The notes under the pieces are model-generated. The model saw only the letters and a program-made list of their open reading frames with translations, was not told the origin of the DNA and did not search any database. DNA of 64,000 nucleotides from Oligoflexia bacterium. Its GTDB lineage: Bacteria; Bdellovibrionota_G; JALEGL01. The first letter of the stretch is position 1. The number at the start of each line of letters is the position of its first letter. The DNA lies in NCBI GenBank assembly GCA_035326705.1, contig DAOLES010000007.1:1-64000 (forward strand), read 5' to 3'. A program made the translations under genes and the position numbers. This document shows positions 36,869 to 45,267 of the stretch, piece by piece.

Positions 36869-38275
36869 ATGAAGAATGAAAAAGTTTGGGATTGTATAGT
36901 TGTTGGTGCCGGTGTTTCAGGTTTAGCATGTGCAAGCAGTTTAGCCAAAAAAGGTAAGTCAGTATTGGTGTTGGAAAAATCACCTTTTTTAGGTGGAAGA
37001 AGTTCGTCAGTATTGAATAAACGGGTAGGAGCTGTCTTGGATAACGGCCAACATATTCTTATGGGCTGTTATCAAGAAAGTAAACGTTTTTTAAAACGCA
37101 TAGGTTCAAGCAAAGACGTTCAGTTTTTAAAGAAAGAACCAATTATTCTTAAAGGCTTGGAGAAACAAGGTGTTTTTTCAATTGGAAGTGGTAATGCAAT
37201 TTGGAGTTTGTTTTGGGCAATGATGCAATTTAAAGCCATTCCATTCTTTGATCGTTTTAAAGTGATAAAAGTTGGAAAAGCCTTAAAAGAAGAAAAAATA
37301 GAAAATTTAAGAAATAAAACTGCCAAGTCATGGTTGGAGGAGCTCCATCAAACGCAAATTCTGCTGGATCGTTTTTGGCAGCCATTGTGCTTAGCAACTT
37401 TAAATCAAAGCATGGATCAGGCCTGTGCAGCTGAACTTGTGGTGGTGTTAAAAAAAACATTTTTAAGCTCAGACCCTGAAGCCAATAGCATTGGTTTGGC
37501 TAATAAAGGCTTAAGTGAGGTTCTAGCATTGCCAGCTAAACAGTTTATTGAAAGCAAGCAAGGTAAAGTTCTTAACCGTGCGGCAGTGATATCGTTTTAT
37601 AAAACCAGAGAAAAAATATATGAGGTTGAAACAGATCAAGAAGTCTTTTTTAGTAAAAAGTTGGTTTTGGCCCTCCCCCCAGATCAGTTATTGTTTTTAG
37701 CAAGAGAATCACGCATTAAAAAACTCTTGGATAGTCTACGCTATATCACCAATTTAAAAGCATCTCCTATTGTTACAATTTATGTAAAATTAAAAAAACA
37801 AGAAGATAGAAAAACATTTTTTTCCATTAATGAAAAACAGTCAGCAAAAATGGTAGGTTTTTGGAACAGTCCACTGCATTGGATGTTTGATCGACCTGCA
37901 TTTATCACAGATAAAAAAGATGAATATATCAGTATGATAACATCGGCAGCAGACACTTGGATAGATAAGAAGCCCAGTCTTATCTTTTCAGAAGTATGTA
38001 AAACATTGGATGCTTTGTATAATATTCAGTTTAAAAACATGGTTGAACATTATTATATTCGTAAAGAAGCCAAGGCTACATGGGTACTAAAAAATTTACG
38101 TTACAAAACCAATATTAAAGAAAGAACCTATGATCCTGATCTTTATTTATGTGGTGATTGGCTAGATATTGAATTGCCCAGTACCATTGAAGCGGCTGTA
38201 AGAAGCGGACAAAGGGTTGCCAAACATATTTTAAGACATAATAAAAAAACAGATGGTAGCAGGAAAAAACAATGA
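36869..38275 (+). CDS. hpnE: HpnE, squalene-associated FAD-dependent desaturase/reductase
   Basis: From the ATG at 36869 the 468-residue flavoprotein begins with the Rossmann dinucleotide-binding motif VVGAGVSGLACASSLAKKGK, followed by LEKSPFLGGRSSS. It ends with the amine-oxidase C-terminal FAD motif YLCGDWLDIELPSTIEAAVR. HpnE reduces hydroxysqualene to squalene with FAD. The three genes together give farnesyl diphosphate to squalene. The next gene overlaps by four bases. The cyclase (shc) is not in the window. Confidence 0.9.
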   Translation: MKNEKVWDCIVVGAGVSGLACASSLAKKGKSVLVLEKSPFLGGRSSSVLNKRVGAVLDNGQHILMGCYQESKRFLKRIGSSKDVQFLKKEPIILKGLEKQGVFSIGSGNAIWSLFWAMMQFKAIPFFDRFKVIKVGKALKEEKIENLRNKTAKSWLEELHQTQILLDRFWQPLCLATLNQSMDQACAAELVVVLKKTFLSSDPEANSIGLANKGLSEVLALPAKQFIESKQGKVLNRAAVISFYKTREKIYEVETDQEVFFSKKLVLALPPDQLLFLARESRIKKLLDSLRYITNLKASPIVTIYVKLKKQEDRKTFFSINEKQSAKMVGFWNSPLHWMFDRPAFITDKKDEYISMITSAADTWIDKKPSLIFSEVCKTLDALYNIQFKNMVEHYYIRKEAKATWVLKNLRYKTNIKERTYDPDLYLCGDWLDIELPSTIEAAVRSGQRVAKHILRHNKKTDGSRKKQ

Positions 38276-39153
38276 AAAAAGTTATTTGTAACATTGAAGA
38301 CAAAACAACAGCTGAAAAGCGAGAAATTCCATTAAGTAATGTGATTATGTGTCCCCCAACATATTTTAAAATTATCGATGTAAAGAATATTCATATGCAG
38401 GGACAAATTGGAAACGTTGATCATGACAAAGCTCTTGCCCAGTGGAACGCTATGAAACAAGCGGTAATTGATGAAGGTTATGTTGTTTACGAGATTGATC
38501 CAGTAGAAAACTTAGAAGATATGGTTTTTGCAGCCAATCCAGCCTTTGTTGGCCGAAACAGTCAAGGTGAAAAAATTGTTTTACTCTCTAATATGAAGCA
38601 TGCTTCAAGAAAAAAAGAAGTGAGCAGTTATGCGCAGTGGTTTGAAGAGCATGGATATCAAGTGAAAAACTTACCCAATGCCGACTATAACTTTGAGGGT
38701 AATGGTGATGCATTATGGCATCCACAGAAGCATTTAATTTGGGGAGGCTATGGATTTAGAACAGAGTGGGAAGTATATGATGAGATTTCTAAAATATACG
38801 ATGCTCCAGTATGTAGAGTTAATTTACAAAAACCGCATTTTTATCACTTGGATACATGTTTTTGCCCATTAAACTCAGAGAGTATTTTATATTACCCAGA
38901 AGCATTTGACCAAGCTGGAATAGATTTAATAAAGTATTACTTTAAAGATCCTATTGAGGTTGATCAAGATGAAGCTCAGCAAAACTTTGCCTGTAATAGT
39001 ATGGTTTTAGGGAAAAGTGTTTTTATTCAAAAAGGAAGTCCTAAAACAGTGGCTGCTTTAAAAGAAAGAAACTTTAAAGTCATAGAGCTCGATACTTCTG
39101 AATTCATGAAGTCCGGTGGAAGTGTGTTTTGTATGAAGTTACAAGTCTATTAG
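38272..39153 (+). CDS. Amidinotransferase-fold enzyme (DDAH/arginine deiminase-like hydrolase)
   Basis: The 293-residue protein has the guanidino-group-modifying (GME) fold signature: VFAANPAFVG near 83-93, FEGNGDALW (about 142-150, acidic residue binding the guanidinium), FYHLDTCFCPL (catalytic His, about 201) and, near the C-terminus, SGGSVFCMKL with the catalytic Cys (about 288). Members are dimethylargininase, arginine deiminase-like and ornithine-forming enzymes; the substrate is unknown. It starts within the last codons of hpnE (ATGA), so it is translated with the squalene genes, an unexpected partner. Confidence 0.8.
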   Translation: MKKVICNIEDKTTAEKREIPLSNVIMCPPTYFKIIDVKNIHMQGQIGNVDHDKALAQWNAMKQAVIDEGYVVYEIDPVENLEDMVFAANPAFVGRNSQGEKIVLLSNMKHASRKKEVSSYAQWFEEHGYQVKNLPNADYNFEGNGDALWHPQKHLIWGGYGFRTEWEVYDEISKIYDAPVCRVNLQKPHFYHLDTCFCPLNSESILYYPEAFDQAGIDLIKYYFKDPIEVDQDEAQQNFACNSMVLGKSVFIQKGSPKTVAALKERNFKVIELDTSEFMKSGGSVFCMKLQVY

Positions 39154-39225
39154 AATAACCGAGTTTACACAGTCTTTTGTAAAAATAAGATTAACTTGGG
39201 TTTGTCAAACAAAGGGTCTAAATAC

Positions 39226-39936
39226 TTAATCTGCAAAATGATTGAGTTTAATTCGGATGTCGTCTTCGGATTCGTTGATTTGTAGAGGTAAGCCTAAGAC
39301 AGCCCAGTCTGGTTGAAATGAAGCGTCATCACTGCTGAGAATTTTAGTTTTAATTTGTAAGTCTTTGTATTGATCTACAATAGAAAACGCAAGTATAAGG
39401 TTATCGCCTGGAATTTTTAAGGTTGAGATATTGAGAAAAATTTTATGATCACGAATTTTCTCCAGTACAAACTGTTTGGCTTGTTCTTGGGTATCAAAAG
39501 AGACTAAAATTTTTCTGGTATTGCAGCCCTGTTTTTTACGCTCATTTAAAATCATCTTTGTTGCGGAGGCATCAGAATCTTGAGTATCCATCATCTCAAT
39601 TTTATAAATATACTCTAGCCAATACATATAGGCCTGTGAATCAATCTCTAAAAACTGTATACCCATAGAGTGGAGGTTGTTTTCATGGTTTACACGTACA
39701 ACACGTGCAGTGATAGGAACAATTTTTTTATGTGGTGGGAGCGCTGTTTTGAGCTTAATAACAGCTCCCATGCTTAAAGCTTCAGTTCCTTGAATAAGCA
39801 TACCGTGGTGACTCACATTAAGGCTTTGATATCTAGCTTGAATGGGATGATTAACAGCAATAGGTAGTTTGGCTGATATACGAGAGCTTGCAAATTTTCT
39901 AAGTTCTAGCAGCCTTTTTTGTTGATCGTTAGACAT
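39226..39936 (-). CDS. PilZ-domain protein
   Basis: The 236-residue protein has a PilZ domain at about 15-115. The N-terminal RRx3-5R-like c-di-GMP loop is degenerate here (LRKFASSRIS), followed by LNVSHHGMLIQG (family D/NxSxxG) and LHSMGIQFLEID. The C-terminal ~120 residues are not recognised. Whether it binds c-di-GMP is doubtful from the weak Arg motif. It lies downstream of the histone gene but is separated from it by a strong terminator. Confidence 0.65.
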   Translation of the reverse strand: MSNDQQKRLLELRKFASSRISAKLPIAVNHPIQARYQSLNVSHHGMLIQGTEALSMGAVIKLKTALPPHKKIVPITARVVRVNHENNLHSMGIQFLEIDSQAYMYWLEYIYKIEMMDTQDSDASATKMILNERKKQGCNTRKILVSFDTQEQAKQFVLEKIRDHKIFLNISTLKIPGDNLILAFSIVDQYKDLQIKTKILSSDDASFQPDWAVLGLPLQINESEDDIRIKLNHFAD

Positions 39937-39983
39937 AAAGTATAAAAGTTATAAGTAATAGATTGAGTACGGGTTAATAAAAT

Positions 39984-40017
39984 TTAAAACGGCATAAAAA
40001 ACTTTATACCGTTTTAA
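39984..40017 (-). terminator. Terminator of the histone gene
   Basis: TTAAAACGGCATA (39984-39996) pairs with TATACCGTTTTAA (40005-40017), 13 bp with one G-T pair, 11 bases after the histone stop on the minus strand. An AT-rich tail follows. Confidence 0.7.
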
Positions 40018-40027
40018 AAGGTAAGAA

Positions 40028-40207
40028 TTATAGATCTTGTGCTTTTAATGTCGTACGTTTGTTGCCTTTGGCTCTTTTGCAAGCTTCTTCAACTAACGCT
40101 TTTACTTTTACGTTTAATGCTGGAAGCAACTCTGAAGAGGTCATGCACTCTTTTGATTTGATAAGTTCTCTGATTTTACTTCCTACAATAAGATCTGTAT
40201 TGGACAT
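40028..40207 (-). CDS. Probable bacterial histone (single histone-fold, 59 residues)
   Basis: A 59-codon gene has GGAG seven bases before its ATG. The product reads as a single histone fold: short N-terminus with VGSKIRELIKSKECM (helix 1), SSELLPALNVKVKALVEEAC (long helix 2), KRAKGN linker, then KRTTLKAQDL (helix 3) with the R-T pair and the Asp two residues before the end that are classical histone features. The size, the absence of tails and the 'VxSKV/IKxxIK' start resemble the Bdellovibrio bacteriovorus histone Bd0055 as I remember it. Such histones bind or coat DNA as dimers. An unusual Cys pair (20 and 43) is present. It has its own promoter, palindrome and terminator. Confidence 0.8.
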   Translation of the reverse strand: MSNTDLIVGSKIRELIKSKECMTSSELLPALNVKVKALVEEACKRAKGNKRTTLKAQDL

Positions 40208-40227
40208 TTCGACTCCTTTTTAACTAA

Positions 40228-40257
40228 ATTATAGATTACAATCACATCATAATGTGA
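40228..40257 (-). promoter_or_regulatory. Histone gene promoter with perfect 6-4-6 palindrome
   Basis: On the minus strand TATAAT lies at 40228-40233, 20-odd bases before the ATG at 40207. Just upstream is TCACAT-N4-ATGTGA (40242-40257), a perfect inverted repeat overlapping the -10/-35 spacer. A factor bound there would block RNA polymerase. The arms are the reverse arrangement of a CRP site (TGTGA-N6-TCACA), so it is not a normal CRP box. Confidence 0.5.
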
Positions 40258-40503
40258 CAATAAAAGCAGATTAACCAGCTTTGCTTGGACTAGCAAAGAA
40301 TTTCATCAAATTTTTTAGGTTTTTTATGGACTTGATTAAGAGGGAGTCTTTTTCCATTAGTATAGTAATATAGCATCAGCTAGTTTAAGATAAGTCGTAT
40401 GGGTGAGACCTAGGCAACAAGACCTTGAGATTTTTGTGTCGCGTCTAAAAATATGGTATAAAGAAGCGATAGAAATATTAAGCACTTATGTTGTAGCTTG
40501 TTT

Positions 40504-40520
40504 TGGCACGGTTTGTGCTT
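40504..40520 (+). promoter_or_regulatory. Candidate sigma-54 promoter of the small PilZ gene
   Basis: TGGCACGGTTTGTGCTT has GG (40505-40506) and GC (40517-40518) separated by exactly 10 bases. It differs from the sigma-54 consensus TGGCACG-N4-TTGCA at few positions. Transcription would start near 40530, leaving a leader of about 43 bases before the ATG at 40573. The rest of 40258-40503 holds no recognised gene or RNA. Confidence 0.55.
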
Positions 40521-40572
40521 AACTGCTTAGGTAAGATAGCAATATTGAAAAAATGGCTTAGGAGAGCGTATT

Positions 40573-40863
40573 ATGGCAACAATTGAAAAAAGAAGAGAAA
40601 ATAGAAACAGCGGAGAATCACTGGTCTGCTTTGAAGGGGATAATTTTTCTATTTTTTCAAAATTACACGACTTTAGTGACCATGGAGCATTTATTGCTAC
40701 ACATTATTTATTGGACCCAGGGACACAAGTTACTTTGTCTTTTATCGATGGTCGCTTGAAAGACAAAAAACGCAATGCTAAAGTGATTCATTCTAGTGCT
40801 GCAAAGTTAATTAATGGCAAACCAATTGTAGGTTTAGGTTTGGAATTTGTGGGAGAAGCTTAA
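40573..40863 (+). CDS. Single-domain PilZ protein
   Basis: The 96-residue protein is one PilZ domain: KRRENRNSGE (the RRxxxR c-di-GMP-binding loop, residues 6-11), HDFSDHGAFIATHY (the D/NxSxxG motif, about 33-45) and VGLGLEFVG at the end. Both ligand motifs are intact, so it likely binds c-di-GMP and acts as an adaptor, perhaps for pili or gliding. A sigma-54-like promoter lies upstream. A bidirectional terminator follows. Confidence 0.85.
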   Translation: MATIEKRRENRNSGESLVCFEGDNFSIFSKLHDFSDHGAFIATHYLLDPGTQVTLSFIDGRLKDKKRNAKVIHSSAAKLINGKPIVGLGLEFVGEA

Positions 40864-40890
40864 TCATAAGTTGTCAAAAGCCATTGAGTT

Positions 40891-40928
40891 TATAAAAAAG
40901 CCCCCTATATTTAGGGGGCTTTTTTATA
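40891..40928. terminator. Bidirectional terminator between convergent PilZ and plsB-like genes
   Basis: A 17-bp inverted repeat (40891-40907 with 40912-40928) has a GC-rich core AGCCCCCT flanked by A and T runs on both sides, so it works for both strands. Confidence 0.92.
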
Positions 40929-42888
40929 GGTTTAAGTTTTGACAAAAATTAAATATATCTTGCCAGTCTTGCTGTGAGAGTTTTGGCTTGATTCGTTTAA
41001 AGTCATGTTCAAAAAGTCTTTTGAGGTTGTGGGGAAGGCTAAATACGTCTTCATCAATATTATTTTGCGCATCAAATTGGCTTTGTTGATATGCATGGTT
41101 GGCAATGAAAGAAAGTTCAGGAATCAGGAGCTGTTGTAACCAGAGTTTGAGGGCTCTGTTTTTGATGTGTACCTGATAACGTGGATTGAGATTTAAACCG
41201 GGGTTCCAAGCACATAAAAGTCTAAAAAAACTTTCAGGATAGTCATGTGGATTGAGTTGCAGTAACCAATGCTGAAAAATGGTATGAATAGAAGTGTTTC
41301 GTAAATAAAAAAGTTTGGCAAACTTCTTTTTATTCAAACGTACACTGTTTTTATCTCTTGATAAAATGTCGTGTCTTCTAAACAAATGTAACATACGTTT
41401 AAAAGATTTATGTGGCTTTATTGTTTTATCTTCATGGAAAAAGTGATCAATAAGTTGGTGGTAGTCTTGAAGTAAATAGTCTATGTAAATCGGTTCATTG
41501 ATATCTTTGGTATAAAATAATTGTTTAAACAAAGCTATAGCTAAAACAAAACCTCTTGAGCAAGCAGTAACGCTAGCGATATCACGCAAAATATCTTTTG
41601 CCAGCAGTTGAATGCTACTTTTTTCTAGGGCATGATTTTTAAAAAAATCTTGGGCAGAGATGCCTTCATGAAAATGCAAGCGCACCCTACCACAGCGACG
41701 CAAGACTTTTGGAAAAGACCAAATAAAACTAAATATATTTTCTTTCTTTTTTTTAGCTCCAGCAAGTTGTCGTGTGATTTCTGTTAATTCAGGAATATAA
41801 TCATAGTTAATACTGACAGGCACAAAAACAATATCGTTATTTTTTTCTAAAGCCTGCAATTGATAGGTTAGAATTCCCAGTTTAGGATCAAGTAACTTTC
41901 CCGTTCGTGAACGCCCACCTTCAAAAAAAACAGCCTGCGGTATTTTTTCAACAACCAAATAACGGATGTATTGGGCAAGTAAAAAGGCATAATGTTTATT
42001 GCTGCCAATACTACGCCGGATAAAAAAAGCGCCTAAGCGGCTTAAAATGGGTCCAACTGGAAAAAAAGATAGATTGATGCCAGCTGCAATGTGAGGAGGA
42101 AAAAAAGAATACTTATAAAGGGAAATGGATAGCAATAAATAGTCAATATGACTTTTATGGTTAGGGACATAAACAACGGAGGCATTGGTTAAATGTTTGC
42201 GTAAGCCAGGGGCATTGACAAACTTGATTTCAAACGGTTTAAAAATTTTAAGACAAAATAGTTTAACAGTTAAATAGGCCAAAGCACCCAATACATGATG
42301 AAATGAACCGATCATATCATTAAGAATTTGATTCACTTGTGATTTTTTTAATTTGTTTTCTATGGTTTCATTTTGGTAGTAGCTGGTTTGTAATAGTTCT
42401 TTGATGGTTTGAGATTTTTGTAGGCCTGGGCCACACACCGATTGAATCATTTTTTGTTTTTTAAGTGTTAATGATTGTTCAGTGGAGTTGGCTAAGATTT
42501 TTACAAAAGAAATATAAACTTTAAAATGCACCAACCTGCCCAAAATATTGGAACAGATATAAAAAAGAATGGATTGTAATAGACTGATTTTTTCTATTTG
42601 AATGTAGTTGTCATAACTAAAAACATTACAACTGTATAAGTTCCGATGATTTTTTTGATCTAAGAGCAAACTAAAATCAGATATAAAATGAATATTATTG
42701 CTTGAAATTTTAAACTGTTTGACTAAACAGCGCTCAATTATTTTGCGAAGAAGTGCCGGGTTGTTTTGAGTTAAGACAAAAGTATATTGTTTTTGTGGAT
42801 CAATATAAAAATTATCCAAATAAACCGGAACGGTATTGGTATGAATAATGAGGTATTGTTTGATTCTATTGAAGAAATCTTTATTCAT
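40924..42888 (-). CDS. PlsB-like glycerol-3-phosphate acyltransferase
   Basis: The 654-residue protein carries the acyltransferase blocks of PlsB: VPNHKSHIDYLLLS (block I, catalytic His-x4-Asp, about 239-252), FFIRRSIG (block II), FFEGGRSRTGK (block III, Gly-Gly-Arg-Ser-Arg) and FVPVSINYDYIPE (block IV). PlsB makes lysophosphatidate at the inner membrane, the first step of phospholipid synthesis. At 654 residues it is shorter than the ~800-residue enterobacterial enzyme; the N- and C-terminal arms are reduced. AGGT precedes the ATG. It is monocistronic. Confidence 0.85.
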   Translation of the reverse strand: MNKDFFNRIKQYLIIHTNTVPVYLDNFYIDPQKQYTFVLTQNNPALLRKIIERCLVKQFKISSNNIHFISDFSLLLDQKNHRNLYSCNVFSYDNYIQIEKISLLQSILFYICSNILGRLVHFKVYISFVKILANSTEQSLTLKKQKMIQSVCGPGLQKSQTIKELLQTSYYQNETIENKLKKSQVNQILNDMIGSFHHVLGALAYLTVKLFCLKIFKPFEIKFVNAPGLRKHLTNASVVYVPNHKSHIDYLLLSISLYKYSFFPPHIAAGINLSFFPVGPILSRLGAFFIRRSIGSNKHYAFLLAQYIRYLVVEKIPQAVFFEGGRSRTGKLLDPKLGILTYQLQALEKNNDIVFVPVSINYDYIPELTEITRQLAGAKKKKENIFSFIWSFPKVLRRCGRVRLHFHEGISAQDFFKNHALEKSSIQLLAKDILRDIASVTACSRGFVLAIALFKQLFYTKDINEPIYIDYLLQDYHQLIDHFFHEDKTIKPHKSFKRMLHLFRRHDILSRDKNSVRLNKKKFAKLFYLRNTSIHTIFQHWLLQLNPHDYPESFFRLLCAWNPGLNLNPRYQVHIKNRALKLWLQQLLIPELSFIANHAYQQSQFDAQNNIDEDVFSLPHNLKRLFEHDFKRIKPKLSQQDWQDIFNFCQNLNL

Positions 42889-43011
42889 TTTTAAACCTCA
42901 ACGATAAGTATCTTATACACAGAGATAAAACAAGTTTACTTAAAATTGGATAAATAGAATAAGATATCAATAATCTATGCTATGATGGCTTTTTAAAACT
43001 ACGATACAATC

Positions 43012-43929
43012 ATGAAAAAACCTGCTGGATTACTAAAAAAAGATCGTGTGTATATGGTTGCCTGTAGCAGCCCATTTGATCAACAAAACTTTAAAAACGC
43101 CAAACAGTATCTGTCTGACGCTGGATTAAAAGTCACTTATGCTAGGAGCGTTTTTGCTAAACGTCACTATTTGGCCGGGACAGACAAACAACGTTTGCAA
43201 GGCATGCAGCAAGCCTTAAAAGATAAAAAAGCCAAAGCCTTGTTTTTTGCCAGAGGCGGTTATGGATGTACAAGGATTTTGCCCTTTACAATTGATCAGG
43301 CGTGGCCAGATAAAATTATTATGGGTTTGAGTGATGTGACCCCTTTATTAAATTGGTACGCGCTGAAAAAAAAATGTCAGACCATCCACGGACCGGTTTT
43401 ATGTGGAGAACAATTTCATAGTTTAAATTTAAGACAAAAAAATCATATACTGGGATTGCTTTCTTACCCCGGAAAGAAACAAATTTTACAGATTGAAAGA
43501 GATTACAAAGTTCACAAAGTTAAAAGCGGCAAAGCAAGAATTTTGGGGGGTAATTTAAGTATGTTGTGCAGTTCAGTGGGTACTAGCTATGCAGTGAAAC
43601 CTAAAAATGCATTTCTCTTTTTAGAAGAGGTGAATGAGCCAGCTTACAAAGTGGATAGAATGTTGACACAGTTGTTTCAGACTGGGTTTTTAAATGAATG
43701 TAAAGCTGTATTTTTAGGGGATTTTACAGATCTTAACGGTGATTTTCATGCCAATGCTTGGTTATTGGCTTTGATTCAGGACTTAATGAAAAAACAAAAG
43801 ATTAATATACCTATTGTGTATGGCTTAAAAAGTGGACACGTCCATGCCGATATTTTATGGCCAATTGGTGGATGGGTAGAGATTGCAAAAAATGGTAAAC
43901 AAATAGTTATAGATTGTTTGGTGCAATGA
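43012..43929 (+). CDS. LD-carboxypeptidase (LdcA, peptidase family S66)
   Basis: The 305-residue serine peptidase has RGGYGCTRILP (about 83-93), the nucleophile region MGLSDVTPLLN (catalytic Ser about 106), FLEEVNEPAYKVDRMLTQLF (catalytic Glu, about 205) and GLKSGHVHADILWP (catalytic His, about 275). S66 enzymes remove the terminal D-Ala from cytoplasmic murein tetrapeptide. It runs 1 base from the beta-lactamase-like gene and 1.3 kb from mpl, which ligates the resulting tripeptide, so the three fit murein recycling. Confidence 0.88.
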   Translation: MKKPAGLLKKDRVYMVACSSPFDQQNFKNAKQYLSDAGLKVTYARSVFAKRHYLAGTDKQRLQGMQQALKDKKAKALFFARGGYGCTRILPFTIDQAWPDKIIMGLSDVTPLLNWYALKKKCQTIHGPVLCGEQFHSLNLRQKNHILGLLSYPGKKQILQIERDYKVHKVKSGKARILGGNLSMLCSSVGTSYAVKPKNAFLFLEEVNEPAYKVDRMLTQLFQTGFLNECKAVFLGDFTDLNGDFHANAWLLALIQDLMKKQKINIPIVYGLKSGHVHADILWPIGGWVEIAKNGKQIVIDCLVQ

Positions 43930-43930
43930 T

Positions 43931-44965
43931 ATGCAAACTGTAATTAAACGGGTTGATCAAGCAATTGCTGAGCATTTGTGTACGGCATGTGCGGTGGCTA
44001 TTTTTGATCAGTATAAGGCTGAACAATATTATTTTGGCTATCACAGCCAAGATAAAATTCATCGTACCAGTCAAGAGAGTATATTTGATTTGGCTTCACT
44101 GACCAAAGTGTTAGCCACGGGATCTTTTTTAGCAGAGTTGATTGAAAAAAAAATTATACGTCCAGATCAAAAATTCAACTTTGATAATAAAGAACAGTTT
44201 TATTATTTACAAGATTTGATGACGCACCAAGCGGGCTTTGTGGCGTGGTTAAATTTTAAAGTTTTGTGTAGCGGGGATGTAAGTCTACTGAAAAAAGTTG
44301 TAGCAGAACTGCGTCCAGAATTTGAAGCCGGTAAAAAAAGTATTTACTCAGATGTTGGTTTTGTTGTGATGATGCATTTATTGGAACAAAGTTTAGGACA
44401 AAGTTGGCAAAAACTCATACAAAATTTTTTATGCTCTCAGCCTGATTTTTCAAATTTATTTTTTGCTCAAAGTAATGATAAAGTAGAAAAAACTACTCTG
44501 AACTTTGTTGCAACTGAAAATTATTCACATCGCCCTAGCTTAGGTTATGTCAATGATGAAAACTGTTATTTTATGGGAGGGATCAGCAGCCATGCCGGAT
44601 TGTTTGGAACGCTTCCAGCCTGCATCAAAGCTGGGCAAGCTTGGTTAAAAGCTATCAAAGGCAATTCAGATTGGTTGAGTGAAGAAACAGCCAAGATGAT
44701 GACATCTCCCATAACTGCTCAAGATGGAACAGTTAGAGCCATGTGTTGGGATAAACCTAGTAATCAAGGACACGGATCAACCGCAGGAAAATATATTTCA
44801 AGTCAGGGTTTTGGCCATCTTGGCTATACAGGAACCTCTATTTGGATTGATCCTGAAAAAAATCAAGGCGTAATTATCTTAGCCAACAGAGTACACCCCA
44901 AAGATGATCATGTAGATGAATTCCGACAATTTAGAAAAGACATGCACAATATGATATGGGCATAA
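43931..44965 (+). CDS. Serine beta-lactamase/penicillin-binding-like protein
   Basis: The 344-residue protein has the class C/serine-hydrolase motifs: FDLASLTKVLATG (SxxK, Ser about 55, Lys 58), YSDVGFVVMM (YxN-like Tyr-Ser-Asp, about 138) and GHLGYTGTS (HxG, about 294). No signal peptide is apparent, so it is probably cytoplasmic. It may act as an esterase or amide hydrolase on murein peptides rather than an antibiotic-resistance enzyme. Adjoins ldcA. Its last 31 bases are repeated 165 bases downstream of it (44934-44964 and 45099-45129). Confidence 0.8.
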   Translation: MQTVIKRVDQAIAEHLCTACAVAIFDQYKAEQYYFGYHSQDKIHRTSQESIFDLASLTKVLATGSFLAELIEKKIIRPDQKFNFDNKEQFYYLQDLMTHQAGFVAWLNFKVLCSGDVSLLKKVVAELRPEFEAGKKSIYSDVGFVVMMHLLEQSLGQSWQKLIQNFLCSQPDFSNLFFAQSNDKVEKTTLNFVATENYSHRPSLGYVNDENCYFMGGISSHAGLFGTLPACIKAGQAWLKAIKGNSDWLSEETAKMMTSPITAQDGTVRAMCWDKPSNQGHGSTAGKYISSQGFGHLGYTGTSIWIDPEKNQGVIILANRVHPKDDHVDEFRQFRKDMHNMIWA

Positions 44966-45129
44966 AATTAAAATAAAGACGAGATTTTAAATTGAAGTCA
45001 ACCCGGGTGGGATGAATTGGACAAAAACGACGTTTTTTGTCCAAGAAGGGGGGAGAGAATCCCCCCTTGAGAAACAAAAAGTAAAGAGCGAAGCGGGTGA
45101 AAAGACATACACAATATGATATGGGCATA
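44934..45129 (-). repeat. Mosaic hairpin repeat R4 flanked by a duplicated gene end
   Basis: The last 31 bases of the upstream gene (44934-44964) recur at 45099-45129 with one difference. Between them (44965-45098, minus orientation) lies an A module: CCCGCTTCGCTCTTT, AAGGGGGG hairpin with CCCCCCTT (45047-45068 region), an 11-bp stem (45017-45027 with 45034-45044), ATTCATCCCACCCGGGTTGA and AAAATCTCGTC. The copy is read just after AGAGCGAAGCGGG, as is the TadG copy at 12600. Confidence 0.9.
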
Positions 45130-45267
45130 GAGCTAGATTGAAGTAGGGTATTTTTTATGGACGTTTGGCAGATCGGGCTTATGCCCTCAAGGTCTGCATA
45201 TACCATAAAACATAATCTCTATCTTTGTTGCTATGGCTAAAAAAGATTGAACTGTAAGGGAATAGGA

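Noticed and set aside
40242..40257. CRP binding site before the histone gene
   Set aside because: The half sites are in the reverse order (TCACAT-N4-ATGTGA, not TGTGA-N6-TCACA).
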